Assembly: GCF_030315915.2 (NCBI RefSeq)
Contig: NZ_CP135990.1
Location: forward strand, 2,046,001 to 2,110,000
Source of the DNA: Providencia zhijiangensis
Lineage (GTDB): Bacteria; Pseudomonadota; Gammaproteobacteria; Enterobacterales; Enterobacteriaceae
DNA length: 64,000 bases
Reading direction: 5' to 3'
In this document: piece by piece, positions 1-9,657 of the stretch
Layout: each line of letters begins with the position of its first letter
Numbering within the stretch: position 1 is the first letter of the stretch
Position numbers and translations under genes: made by a program
Notes under the pieces: generated by a model
Database searches by the model: none
What the model was told of the DNA's origin: nothing
The model's input: the letters and a program-made list of their open reading frames with translations, nothing else

Positions 1-2
1 AT

Positions 3-614
3 GCAGTGTTTGAAGATGATTTAATCAGTGCATGGCAAGCCGATGAATCACGCATTCGTATTACAGGTGATCAGTACCGCTTGGGTAAAGCAATGCAGCA
101 AGCTGTATTTGACCATCCAGAGGCTGGGAAACTGGTAACTCATCCTAACCGTGCAGTTGAAGTTAGTTATTACGGTATCGACGATGATACAGGCTTAGAA
201 GTTCGCGTACGTCCTGACTTAGAGATCCAGTATGACGAAAACCTAAGAGTTGGTTTTGACCTTAAATCAGCTTCATTAGGTCGATACAAGCAGGATGCTA
301 TCACTGCGATGATCCGTAAAGAAATCATTAACCGTGATTACCATGTCAGTGCCGCAATGTATTGTGATATCGCAATGCTAGATCAGTTCTTCTGGATATT
401 CGTCAACAAAGACGAAAATTACCACTGGGTTGCAATCGTCGAAGCTTCACCTGAACTGCTTGAACTTGGTCGCTTAGAGTACAAAAAGACGCTGCGCGAT
501 ATCAATAACTCAATGAATACTGGCGTATGGCCTGCACCAGTCACCGAAACACTCACCATTAATCTTACTGACTTTGAAACACGCAAGTTAGAAGAACTTC
601 AATTAGAAGCGTAA
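3..614 (+). CDS. RecE-type exodeoxyribonuclease VIII, C-terminal part (cut by window edge)
   Basis: C-terminal part of a phage RecE/YqaJ-type 5'-3' double-strand DNA exonuclease, which makes 3' single-stranded tails for RecT annealing. The frame is open to the left edge, so the true start lies outside the window; the GTG at base 6 is internal. Counting from that GTG, a PD-(D/E)xK-type core is visible: Asp71 in RPD, then Asp85-x-Lys87 in GFDLK. The recT homologue follows 55 bp later, the usual recE-recT order. The family call is strong; the identity of the missing N-terminal part cannot be judged. Confidence 0.85.
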   Translation, partial: AVFEDDLISAWQADESRIRITGDQYRLGKAMQQAVFDHPEAGKLVTHPNRAVEVSYYGIDDDTGLEVRVRPDLEIQYDENLRVGFDLKSASLGRYKQDAITAMIRKEIINRDYHVSAAMYCDIAMLDQFFWIFVNKDENYHWVAIVEASPELLELGRLEYKKTLRDINNSMNTGVWPAPVTETLTINLTDFETRKLEELQLEA

Positions 615-669
615 TCAATTCTAGCGCCCTGCTTACTGCATGGCGCTTATCAATTTAGAGGTAATCATC

Positions 670-1731
670 ATGTCAGAAGTCGCTTTAAGCAACCAACAAC
701 AAACTGGTGTCATGAATAACATGTCACTTCTTTTTAATGCGGAAGCAATGAATTGTGTTATCCGTATTGCTGATTTAATGGCATCTGGTACCGCGACAGT
801 GCCTAAACATTTACAGGGTAAGCCAGCTGATTGCTTGGCTATCACAATGCAAGCGTCTCGCTGGGGAATGGATCCATTTGTAGTAGGCCAAAAAACGCAT
901 TTAATTAACGGCACTCTAGGTTATGAAGCTCAACTGGTCAACGCAGTAATCACCAGCTCAAACGTTGTTACAGGTCGTTTCCATTACGAATACGGCGGTG
1001 ATTGGGAAAAGATTGTCGGCGTAAAAGAAAATCGTGACGAATCCGGCTTATTCATTCGTGTTGGTGCAGTTATCCGAGGTGAAACAGAAGTTACATACGG
1101 TGAACCGGTTTACTTAGCCGATGTACAAACGCGAAACTCACCGCTATGGAAAACTATGCCTAAGCAACAAATTGCTTACTTAGCTGTTAAATACTGGTCC
1201 CGCCTGTATTGCCCAGAAGTGATCATGGGGGTTTATACGCCAGATGAACTTGAAGAGCGAACCATCAAAGATGTTACGCCACAAAAAGAGCGAGTAAGCC
1301 TCAATGAAATCACTCAGCAAAATGAGCCTGAACAGCATCACAAAGCCACCATCGACGGAAATGATGTAATCACAGGTGAAATTGTTGATGATGGTTTTAA
1401 CCCTGAATTACTGCGCCAATCGATCACCGACGCTTCAACTCTGGATGAAGTTAAAGAAATTCGATTACAAATTGATGAGCTTAAATCATCACTTGGTACC
1501 GCGCTTTTCACTGAGTTGAAAAACAAGGCGGTTCAGGCTTATCACCGCATCGATGCAAATAACAACCTTGAAGCGCAAATTAATAGCCTACCTGCTGGCG
1601 GTTCACCGGAAGCTAAAGCAGCTTTCGAAAAGGTTTTTCAATTCCTTAACGCCAATAAACGTAAGCTTGGCGATGAGTTATTCAATGCGTTCAGTATCAC
1701 GCTGAATGACATGAAAGACGAATATCAATAA
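670..1731 (+). CDS. recT: RecT-family single-strand DNA annealing protein
   Basis: Phage recombinase that binds single-stranded DNA produced by the RecE-type exonuclease and anneals it to homologous strands. The start at 670 (MSEVALSN) is preferred over an in-frame ATG at 640 because AGAGGT lies just upstream; this gives about 353 residues. The N-terminal two-thirds carries RecT-family features: the ASRWGMDPFVV stretch, a short LINGTLGYEAQ segment, and an aromatic-rich core ending in YWSRLYCPEVIMGVYTPDE. The C-terminal third is charged and probably variable. Position directly after the exonuclease gene supports a two-gene recombination module. Confidence 0.92.
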   Translation: MSEVALSNQQQTGVMNNMSLLFNAEAMNCVIRIADLMASGTATVPKHLQGKPADCLAITMQASRWGMDPFVVGQKTHLINGTLGYEAQLVNAVITSSNVVTGRFHYEYGGDWEKIVGVKENRDESGLFIRVGAVIRGETEVTYGEPVYLADVQTRNSPLWKTMPKQQIAYLAVKYWSRLYCPEVIMGVYTPDELEERTIKDVTPQKERVSLNEITQQNEPEQHHKATIDGNDVITGEIVDDGFNPELLRQSITDASTLDEVKEIRLQIDELKSSLGTALFTELKNKAVQAYHRIDANNNLEAQINSLPAGGSPEAKAAFEKVFQFLNANKRKLGDELFNAFSITLNDMKDEYQ

Positions 1732-1768
1732 TGGCTGACGGCGGGTTTATCCCGCCATTGGAGTTACT

Positions 1769-2053
1769 ATGAATTTAGAAGCATTAAAAACATTAGACGA
1801 TATTTGCACCCCGGAAGAAGTTAAAGCTAAAACGGGCGTCGGTAACTCAATCTTGAATAAACTGCACAAAGAAAAAATTCTTGTGAAAGTTTATCTATCT
1901 GAGCGCTCATATGTTTATCGTCGTGATGAAGTTAACGCCTATATCACTAGCTGCTGGAATAACCCGGAAGCGGCTAAAGAAGATATTGATATGGCTTTCG
2001 TTAACAAAAACAACCCAAATCACTCTAAAACATTTGATCACGTCTCTAACTAA
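1769..2053 (+). CDS. Small putative winged-helix DNA-binding phage protein
   Basis: 94 residues, ATG preceded by GGAG. Residues about 13-58 read like a short winged helix of the excisionase/AlpA/MerR type: a turn around TGVGNSILNKL followed by a strand-rich wing and YRRDEVNAYI. That resemblance is by eye only, and a directionality factor or regulator is inference. It sits between recT and a phage gene of unknown function, transcribed with them. No family name can be given. Confidence 0.6.
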   Translation: MNLEALKTLDDICTPEEVKAKTGVGNSILNKLHKEKILVKVYLSERSYVYRRDEVNAYITSCWNNPEAAKEDIDMAFVNKNNPNHSKTFDHVSN

Positions 2054-2091
2054 CTACCCTTCCCTATGTGATTTAACCAAAGGATATAACC

Positions 2092-2688
2092 ATGAAAGAT
2101 AACAACACTATTGCTGACAGCTTAGCCAGCGATATAGCTAAACATTGTTCAGAGTTTGAAAAATCACCTGAGTATGCAGAAATGATCCGCACTCATGTTA
2201 AAAGCCTTTATGAAAAAGCAATTAAAGATACTTTTAGCTGGGGAAGTTTTCCTGACCGAGTTAAAAAAGCTCTTGAATCAGCGCTTCCAGAAAATATTAG
2301 TGAAGTGGTCGATCTGCCTAAATATAACCTATTAATGGCTAAAGAGCTTTCTAGCCAATGGGAATTGAATTGCGTCAGTGAGCAAATGGTTAGCGGCATG
2401 AAAGATTTGGTATTGAAATTTATCAAATCACATGAAATTCCAAAATACATCAAAGCATCTGACCTTTGGAAGGCATACGTAGATCAATATCAAGAAGAAG
2501 CGGCTCATGAGGGCTGGGGAAGACCACTAGTGATTATTTCCGAGGGAGAATATACATGGGAAAAAGGATTTTTTCATATCGGCTTGGAGAAACAGCCAAC
2601 TAGCAACTCTTCATACTACCATAGAAGCAAAGAAAAATATCATCAGTGCGATACCTACCTTAGCTTCCAACAAAAAACCACTAGATAA
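2092..2688 (+). CDS. Phage-region protein of unknown function
   Basis: 198 residues, ATG preceded by AAAGGATATAACC, a good ribosome binding site. Soluble, charged, mostly helical-looking, with no signal peptide or membrane segment. I do not recognise a family. The stop TAA at 2686-2688 is followed immediately and in the same frame by the ATG of the next reading frame, so the two could be one ancestral gene split by a nonsense change, or two coupled genes. Its place in the early recombination region suggests a DNA-metabolism or accessory role, but this is inference. Confidence 0.7.
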   Translation: MKDNNTIADSLASDIAKHCSEFEKSPEYAEMIRTHVKSLYEKAIKDTFSWGSFPDRVKKALESALPENISEVVDLPKYNLLMAKELSSQWELNCVSEQMVSGMKDLVLKFIKSHEIPKYIKASDLWKAYVDQYQEEAAHEGWGRPLVIISEGEYTWEKGFFHIGLEKQPTSNSSYYHRSKEKYHQCDTYLSFQQKTTR

Positions 2689-2898
2689 ATGCGTGAAGAC
2701 GTAGCAGTTATGCATGATGGGTATCCAGTTTACAGCCTATACGCTGGTGAGCTTGAATACCATGACACGCTTGGTAAGCAAGTTGTTCAGTTCCGTTCTG
2801 AGTTTGAGCGCCTTGTTGGTGCACTTTATTACGGCGGTAGCTTGTTAGTTTTAGATGAATCTGACGCTGATGAAATTTATTACAGCAACGATTATTAA
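2689..2898 (+). CDS. Small acidic phage-region protein, directly in frame after the preceding gene
   Basis: 69 residues, rich in Tyr, Asp and Glu, with the C-terminal run DESDADEIYYSNDY. No clear ribosome binding site precedes the ATG; the codon directly before it is the TAA of the previous frame. Translation could depend on termination-reinitiation, or the pair may be one interrupted gene. I do not recognise a family. Confidence 0.5.
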   Translation: MREDVAVMHDGYPVYSLYAGELEYHDTLGKQVVQFRSEFERLVGALYYGGSLLVLDESDADEIYYSNDY

Positions 2899-3168
2899 CC
2901 AAGGGACTCAGTGCAAGGATGCAAACAGGAGATAGATATATGGCAAAGCTAACCAAAAAAGAACTGGCATGGATTAAAAAGGTTCAAAAGGTGTTGGACG
3001 AATGCCCGTCAGAACGTCTTGGCTTCTATACAACTGGCGACCCAATGGTTTGGATTTATGACAGAAGTAAAGAGCCCGAAGTGAGTGAATGGATGAATAA
3101 AAACAAAGGTGACTTTTGCTTCGCAACTAAAGCAATGGACGCTAACTTTTTTACTTATATTGTAGTGG

Positions 3169-4379
<1,211 letters not shown>

Positions 4380-4486
4380 TCAGGTGGCCAAATTTATTAA
4401 ACCACTACATATCGACTTCCCAGCGCCAGTTGAATCAACGGCTGGATAATTTATCGCAGGGATGCAATGAAGAGGAATGAAGAGGA

Positions 4487-5008
4487 ATGAATATAAAAGA
4501 CAGAATCAAGTTTAACGATGCAATGTTGGCGGCAGTCATGGATGGTAGAAAAACGCAGACACGTAGACCTATTGAGCCACAGCTAAAAGTAACCGAGGAT
4601 GAATTACGCAATTTAGGTGCATGGCAAGATGGTTACACACTATCAGAGCAAATATGTGCAGCATGGCGGCATGGATTTATTGATGTTGATTGCCCATATG
4701 GTGAGATTGGCGACATCATCAATCTTGCAGATAAATACGGTAATATCAAAGGGAAAATTGAAATTACTGATGTTTGGTTACAACAGATTCAAGAAATATC
4801 ACCTAGCGATGCGATAGCTGAAGGAATAAAAGCTGGTAGATATGGAAATGAAGGAAACTGGTTAGTTGGATTTTATATTCCAAATAGCAATCAGCCATAT
4901 ATAACCGCAAAAAATGCATTCAAAGAATTATGGTCATCAATATATGGCATTGGTAGCTGGATGAATAACGAATGGGTATGGGTGATTGAGTTCAAAAAGG
5001 CGAGTTAA
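4487..5008 (+). CDS. ASCH-like phage protein
   Basis: 173 residues. The start MNIKDRIKFNDAML and the RKTQTRR motif near residue 22 are typical of an ASCH/PUA-like protein common in lambdoid prophages; later parts (GEIGDIINLAD, KGKIEITDVW, NEWVWVIEF) fit the compact beta barrel. ASCH domains are thought to bind RNA or nucleotides, but the phage role is not known. The start is fed by AGAGGA within a tandemly repeated ATGAAGAGGA just upstream. It is the first gene right of the IS and could lie in the same transcript as the genes left of it. Confidence 0.75.
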   Translation: MNIKDRIKFNDAMLAAVMDGRKTQTRRPIEPQLKVTEDELRNLGAWQDGYTLSEQICAAWRHGFIDVDCPYGEIGDIINLADKYGNIKGKIEITDVWLQQIQEISPSDAIAEGIKAGRYGNEGNWLVGFYIPNSNQPYITAKNAFKELWSSIYGIGSWMNNEWVWVIEFKKAS

Positions 5009-5073
5009 GGATTTTGACAGTGGATTAGTCACATGGATGTGAGTATGATTCCTGCTTTAGATAAGGGGGAGAT

Positions 5074-5631
5074 ATGAGCGATTTTATTACATTAATAAAA
5101 GATAACAAAGAGGCGGTAGGGTTTATCGTTGCTGTTAGTGGTGGAATAGGTTTCTTTCTCAATTATTTTTTAGCTCGCAAGAAGATAAAAGAAGATAAAA
5201 AAGCTCTTCGCCAGCAAATGATAACTAATAATATTGCTCCGATGAGGCAGGCTTGGATTAATGATTTGAGAAAAACATCATCAGAAATAATTGGACACCT
5301 ACAGTTCATCATCCAAATAAAATCATTAATAAAATCTGGCGATAGCAATGCTAATCTTTTTTATATAGAGCATAGGTCTAAATACTATGAACTATTATGT
5401 CAGATAAATTACCTAGAGTTGCTTTTACCTGCCAATAAAGATGGAAGTCAACCTATAGAATCATCAAATGTAAAGACAAAACTAGAAAATATTTTAAATC
5501 ATCTAAATAAAAAAAACACAGACAACAACTTAAAAAAAACAAAAAATGAAATAGAGCAACTTTCTATTGAAATAAAAATTATTTTAAAAAAAGAATGGGA
5601 AGTAACCAAATCTCTTAATGAAATGAAATAA
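5074..5631 (+). CDS. Membrane-anchored protein of unknown function, island cargo
   Basis: 185 residues, ATG preceded by AAGGGGGAGAT. One N-terminal transmembrane helix (about residues 15-33, VGFIVAVSGGIGFFLNYFL) is followed by a basic stretch and a long, Lys/Asn/Ile-rich, helical, probably coiled-coil cytoplasmic part. Codon use is strikingly A-rich compared with neighbours, suggesting a separately acquired accessory gene. A strong terminator follows at once. No family is recognised; a role in host modification or phage exclusion is conceivable but unsupported. Confidence 0.7.
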   Translation: MSDFITLIKDNKEAVGFIVAVSGGIGFFLNYFLARKKIKEDKKALRQQMITNNIAPMRQAWINDLRKTSSEIIGHLQFIIQIKSLIKSGDSNANLFYIEHRSKYYELLCQINYLELLLPANKDGSQPIESSNVKTKLENILNHLNKKNTDNNLKKTKNEIEQLSIEIKIILKKEWEVTKSLNEMK

Positions 5632-5635
5632 CCAT

Positions 5636-5659
5636 AACCCTGCACTAGCAGGGTTTTTT
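5636..5659 (+). terminator. Rho-independent terminator
   Basis: AACCCTGC - ACTA - GCAGGGTT followed by TTTT. A perfect 8-bp stem four bases after the stop of the membrane-protein gene. Confidence 0.85.
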
Positions 5660-5682
5660 ATACCTAAAATTCAGGAGGTACA

Positions 5683-6336
5683 TTGAAAAAATACAATCTA
5701 ATTTATTGCGATCCCCCTTGGCAATACAGCAATAAAGTTTCCAACGGTGCCGCTAATAACCACTACCAAACCACCAGCCTATTTGATTTAAAACACCTCC
5801 CCGTTCATACCATCGCCGCCGAAAACTCAGTCCTTGCCATGTGGTATACAGGTAATTTTGTGCAAGAAGCATTTGAGCTAGCAAAGTCATGGGGCTTTAC
5901 GGTTCGCACATCAAAGGCGTTCACGTGGGTTAAGTTCAACTCGCTAGCGCATGATCGTTTCGATAAGGCTATACAAAATGGCTCCTTGTTTGATTGGCAT
6001 GATCTACTTGATTTACTCAATGCCGAAACAAAAATGAATGGTGGCAACTACACCAGAGCTAATAGCGAGGACGTGTTAATCGCAACTCGTGGCAATGGTT
6101 TAGAGCGTATGAGCGCCAGCGTTAAGCAAATCGTATTTAGCTGTTTAGGTGAGCATAGCCAAAAGCCGTGGGAGGTTAAAAACAGGCTTGAACAATTATA
6201 CGGTGATGTTAGCCGCATAGAATTATTTTCGCGTGACATGTCACAAGGTTGGGATGCTTGGGGTAATGAATGCCCGAATAACAGTATCGAACTTACTGGG
6301 CCACAATTTATAACCAAGGAGGCTACCGTTGATTGA
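5683..6336 (+). CDS. MT-A70 family DNA N6-adenine methyltransferase
   Basis: 217 residues from a TTG start (5683), chosen because AGGAGGT lies six bases upstream. The catalytic DPPW motif is at residues 10-13 (LIYCDPPWQYS), followed by a TTSLFDLKHLPV segment and an AdoMet-binding AFTWVK region: the MT-A70 layout common in enterobacterial prophages. It probably methylates adenines in phage or host DNA, protecting against restriction or altering regulation. No cognate restriction enzyme gene is visible nearby, so it looks like a solitary methylase. Confidence 0.88.
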   Translation: MKKYNLIYCDPPWQYSNKVSNGAANNHYQTTSLFDLKHLPVHTIAAENSVLAMWYTGNFVQEAFELAKSWGFTVRTSKAFTWVKFNSLAHDRFDKAIQNGSLFDWHDLLDLLNAETKMNGGNYTRANSEDVLIATRGNGLERMSASVKQIVFSCLGEHSQKPWEVKNRLEQLYGDVSRIELFSRDMSQGWDAWGNECPNNSIELTGPQFITKEATVD

Positions 6337-6514
6337 GTTCATTTTGATAGAGTATGCATGGATTGCAGGATATGTATTCTCTGCAATTGGTGCCGAAAAT
6401 GATAGCCGCCCAGTAATTATAGAGCGGCTTTTTTATTCCGTATTTTGGCTGGTGGTTGGTGCATCTATGCTATCAACACTACTGGCCACAAAAATTTTAG
6501 GACCAGAAAAATAA
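6329..6514 (+). CDS. Small membrane protein of unknown function
   Basis: 61 residues from a TTG start that overlaps the end of the methylase gene by 8 bp; AAGGAGG lies upstream, which supports it as real. Two hydrophobic segments (about residues 3-20 and 34-54) with a polar loop between them predict a small inner-membrane protein. It is the last gene before the convergent integrase. No family recognised. Confidence 0.55.
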   Translation: MIEFILIEYAWIAGYVFSAIGAENDSRPVIIERLFYSVFWLVVGASMLSTLLATKILGPEK

Positions 6515-6519
6515 ACCTC

Positions 6520-7725
6520 TTAAATTTTACCCTTCTCTTTTCCTGTCCATTCATCAATCATATTAGCCCATTGTTGCAATAAATCACGCCTCTGTTCTGC
6601 GTATTCCGCTTTGTTATAAACAGCACGGACGCCCTTTTGCTCATGGGCTAAACACTTCTCTATCCAATCAGAATTAAAGCCGGCTTCATGTAACAGTGTG
6701 CTGGCTGTTCTTCGCATGTCATGTACTGTGACGTGCTCAAATTCAATACCTTTCTTGTTTATTTTTTTCACTACGCCTGTAATGACATTATTCAATGCAG
6801 CATTAGATAAATGCTTATTAATGTCATGCCTACCAGGTATTAAATATTCACTACCCATCGCACATGTTTTTAACCCTATTAAAATATCCATTGCCTGATC
6901 GGATAAATAAATGACGTGTGCCCTCCTTTTTTTCATCCTCTCTTTGGGGATTGTCCATTCTTTTGTTTCAAAGTTAATCTCATCCCATTTTGCTTTAATG
7001 AACTCACTCTTTCTTACAAGAGTAAAGAGAACAAACTTAACCCCTAATTTTAGAGTCGGGTAACAACTGTAATGTTCTAGTTCATTAAAAAAGATGCCGA
7101 TTTCTTTTGGTGATAACGAACGTTCACGAGCTTCAAACGTGGCGATGGATGAGGCTTTAATACTATCGACCGGGTTTTTTATTTCATACCCACGATCAAT
7201 AACATAATTAAAAACAGAACCAATAATTTCGCGGACCTGTAAAGCAGTCGCCCTTGCACCGCGATCCTTTATCTTTTCACACAGCGCCCTAACCTTTTGA
7301 GTGGTTATCTCTTCTAGCTGTAATTTCCCCAGCGTTGGGTATATTTCCTTGCGTACGATAGCTTCTTTCATCGCCCTGGTGCTGTTAGCAAATAGGGTAT
7401 CTTCTAAATATTTGACGGTATAGTCTTGCAATACCGTTCCTGATTTTCGACTATCAATACCGTCTCGCTTTTGTGAAGCCGGTGATATACCTGTATTTAG
7501 CATCTTTTTGGCTTCAATCAGCATTTCCCTTGCCTCTGCAAGAGTAATACCGTCATCACTGTATCGTCCAAATGTTATCGTTTCTCTGCGCCCGTTAAAA
7601 CGGTAATCATATCTAAATGAAATTGTTCCTGTTTTTGATACGGCAACATATAGACCATCACGATCAGTCACTTTATACAGCTTATCTTCTGGCTTTAAGC
7701 TCTTTAATTTTTTGTCGGTTAACAC
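6520..7725 (-). CDS. int: P4-type tyrosine integrase of the prophage/island
   Basis: Site-specific recombinase that inserts and excises the element. The N-terminal half is the DUF4102-type arm-binding domain seen in P4-like integrases; the catalytic set is Arg238, His335-x-x-Arg338, His361 and Tyr370 (LVRKSEF, HDMRRTAS, LAHEQ, AVYNKAEY). The GTG at 7725 is preferred: AAGGA lies eight bases upstream and the protein then begins MLTDKKLKSLKP like its relatives. A GTG at 7743 is the alternative. The gene sits next to the 3' end of guaA, a known integration hot spot, with the element extending to the left. Confidence 0.92.
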   Translation of the reverse strand: MLTDKKLKSLKPEDKLYKVTDRDGLYVAVSKTGTISFRYDYRFNGRRETITFGRYSDDGITLAEAREMLIEAKKMLNTGISPASQKRDGIDSRKSGTVLQDYTVKYLEDTLFANSTRAMKEAIVRKEIYPTLGKLQLEEITTQKVRALCEKIKDRGARATALQVREIIGSVFNYVIDRGYEIKNPVDSIKASSIATFEARERSLSPKEIGIFFNELEHYSCYPTLKLGVKFVLFTLVRKSEFIKAKWDEINFETKEWTIPKERMKKRRAHVIYLSDQAMDILIGLKTCAMGSEYLIPGRHDINKHLSNAALNNVITGVVKKINKKGIEFEHVTVHDMRRTASTLLHEAGFNSDWIEKCLAHEQKGVRAVYNKAEYAEQRRDLLQQWANMIDEWTGKEKGKI

Positions 7726-7744
7726 GTCGGTATTCCTTTGCACG

Positions 7745-7828
7745 ATACCGTCTATTCTGTATTTTTTGTGACGGTATTAAGTTATAGATTTAGTCGTTTT
7801 AATTTCTGATACCGTCATATATACCGTC
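7745..7828. repeat. Cluster of ATACCGTC octamers upstream of int
   Basis: Exact copies at 7745-7752, 7809-7816 and 7821-7828 and an inverted copy (GACGGTAT) at 7770-7777, all between the integrase start and guaA. Two more exact copies lie inside int (7457-7464, 7547-7554). The cluster is where arm-type integrase or excisionase binding sites would be expected; that function is inference. Confidence 0.6.
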
Positions 7829-7847
7829 AAAATTACCTGCAATTGTC

Positions 7848-7933
7848 AATCGCTATCGATCACTAAAAACAAAAAGGCACCAGTAAGTAACTGATGCCTT
7901 TAGTATTAATGATTTCTAAAAATCGCTATCGAT
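7848..7933. repeat. 13-bp direct repeat around the guaA terminator, possible att-related
   Basis: AATCGCTATCGAT occurs at 7848-7860 and 7921-7933, 73 bp apart, the second copy ten bases beyond the guaA stop. The attachment site should lie between int and guaA, so one copy may belong to attL/attR. The distal end of the element is outside the window, so this cannot be confirmed. Confidence 0.4.
7864..7901 (-). terminator. guaBA rho-independent terminator
   Basis: Read on the minus strand: AAAGGCATCAGT - TACTT - ACTGGTGCCTTT, then TTGTTTTT. One G-U pair in a 12-bp stem, followed by a U-rich tract, about 45 bases after the guaA stop. Confidence 0.9.
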
Positions 7934-7943
7934 TATAGCTAAA

Positions 7944-9521
7944 TCATTCCCACTCAATGGTCGCTGGTGGCTTGCCGCTGATGTCATAAACTACGCGGGA
8001 AATGCCATTCACTTCATTGATAATGCGGTTAGACACACGGCCTAAGAAATCATATGGCAAATGAGCCCAATGAGCAGTCATAAAGTCGATGGTTTCAACT
8101 GCACGCAGAGAAACAACCCAGTCATACTTACGGCCATCGCCCATTACGCCAACAGAGCGCACTGGTAAGAATACGGTGAATGCTTGGCTAACTTTATTGT
8201 ACAGATCTGCTTTGTGCAGCTCTTCGATAAAGATAGCATCTGCGCGACGCAGCAAGTCACAATACTCTTTCTTCACTTCACCCAGAACACGAACACCTAA
8301 ACCTGGACCCGGGAATGGGTGGCGGTACAGCATATCGTATGGCAGGCCTAACTCCAGACCAATCTTACGCACTTCGTCTTTGAACAGCTCTTTCAGAGGT
8401 TCAACCAGACCCAGTTTCATATCTTCCGGTAAGCCACCCACGTTATGGTGAGATTTAATAACGTGTGCTTTGCCCGTTGCTGATGCCGCAGACTCGATAA
8501 TATCTGGATAAATCGTTCCTTGCGCTAACCATTTGATATTTGGCAGCTTAGACGACTCTTCATCGAATACTTCGATAAATACGTGACCAATTTTTTTACG
8601 CTTCGCTTCTGGATCTGAAATACCTGCCAGTGCGTTCATAAAGCGGTCTTCCGCTTTCGCGTGGATGATGTTCAAGTCAAATTTACCTTGGAACATTTCC
8701 ATGACTTGATCAGCTTCATTTAAACGCAGTAAGCCGTTATCAACGAATACGCAAGTCAGGCGTTTACCAATCGCACGGTTTAATAACAGCGCAGTGACAG
8801 AAGAATCCACACCGCCAGACAGAGCTAACAGAACATGGTCATCACCGATTTGTTCTTTCAGGCGAGCAACGGTATCTTCGATAATCGCAGCTGATGTCCA
8901 CAACGCTTCACATTGGCACAGATCCAATACGAAACGTTTTAAAATATTTAAACCTTGATGAGTGTGAGTCACTTCTGGGTGGAACTGAACACCGTAGAAA
9001 CGTTTCTCAACATCCGCCATGATGGCATATGGGCAGCTTGGCGTGCTTGCAATCGTTTTAAAGCTAGATGGGATAGCGGTCACTTTATCGCCATGGCTCA
9101 TCCATACATCTAAAACTGGCTTGCCATCTTCGTTCAGCGCATCTTGGATGCCGCGGAATAGGTCGCAATCTTCCAGAATTTCAACGTTCGCATAACCAAA
9201 TTCACGTTCGCCAGACACTTCAACCGCGCCACCTAATTGCATGGACATAGTTTGCATGCCGTAGCAGATACCTAAAACAGGCACGCCCGCATTAAATACA
9301 TACTCTGGTGCACGTGGGCTATCAGCCTCTGTCGTACTTTCTGGACCACCAGACAAGATAATCCCGTTAGGATTAAACTCTCTGATTTGCTCTTCGGTCA
9401 CATCCCACGCCCACAGTTCACAGTAGACGCCAATTTCACGGATACGACGTGCAATCAGCTGAGTATACTGAGAGCCGAAATCAAGAATAAGAATGCGATG
9501 CTTATGGATATTTGTAGTCAT
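7944..9521 (-). CDS. guaA: GMP synthase (glutamine-hydrolysing)
   Basis: Converts XMP to GMP with ATP and glutamine, the last step of guanine nucleotide synthesis, in the cytosol. 525 residues, the E. coli length, from ATG 9521 ([21 protein letters not shown]); eight upstream codons in frame are not expected to be translated. Class I glutamine amidotransferase domain with the GICYGMQ nucleophile Cys and HPEVTHT His; ATP pyrophosphatase P-loop LSGGVDSS; C-terminal dimerisation domain ending PPATIEWE. Second gene of guaBA. Its 3' end borders the phage integrase; the coding sequence is intact. Confidence 0.98.
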   Translation of the reverse strand: MTTNIHKHRILILDFGSQYTQLIARRIREIGVYCELWAWDVTEEQIREFNPNGIILSGGPESTTEADSPRAPEYVFNAGVPVLGICYGMQTMSMQLGGAVEVSGEREFGYANVEILEDCDLFRGIQDALNEDGKPVLDVWMSHGDKVTAIPSSFKTIASTPSCPYAIMADVEKRFYGVQFHPEVTHTHQGLNILKRFVLDLCQCEALWTSAAIIEDTVARLKEQIGDDHVLLALSGGVDSSVTALLLNRAIGKRLTCVFVDNGLLRLNEADQVMEMFQGKFDLNIIHAKAEDRFMNALAGISDPEAKRKKIGHVFIEVFDEESSKLPNIKWLAQGTIYPDIIESAASATGKAHVIKSHHNVGGLPEDMKLGLVEPLKELFKDEVRKIGLELGLPYDMLYRHPFPGPGLGVRVLGEVKKEYCDLLRRADAIFIEELHKADLYNKVSQAFTVFLPVRSVGVMGDGRKYDWVVSLRAVETIDFMTAHWAHLPYDFLGRVSNRIINEVNGISRVVYDISGKPPATIEWE

Positions 9522-9613
9522 TTGAGGAGAATTCCAGCAATTCAAGTCAAAATAAAAGGTGGTGACACCATCAACATATGTGCCACCCTGAAACTTTTCG
9601 ATTACTGTTTTAA

Positions 9614-9648
9614 AGGATAATAGCGCCCCGAAATGGCGTTATTATCCT
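9614..9648 (-). other. Intercistronic stem-loop between guaB and guaA
   Basis: AGGATAATAGCGCC and GGCGTTATTATCCT form a 14-bp stem with one G-U pair and a 7-base loop. On the minus strand no run of Ts follows, so it is more likely an RNA stability or partial attenuation element than a full terminator. Confidence 0.6.
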
Positions 9649-9657
9649 AAACAATAA

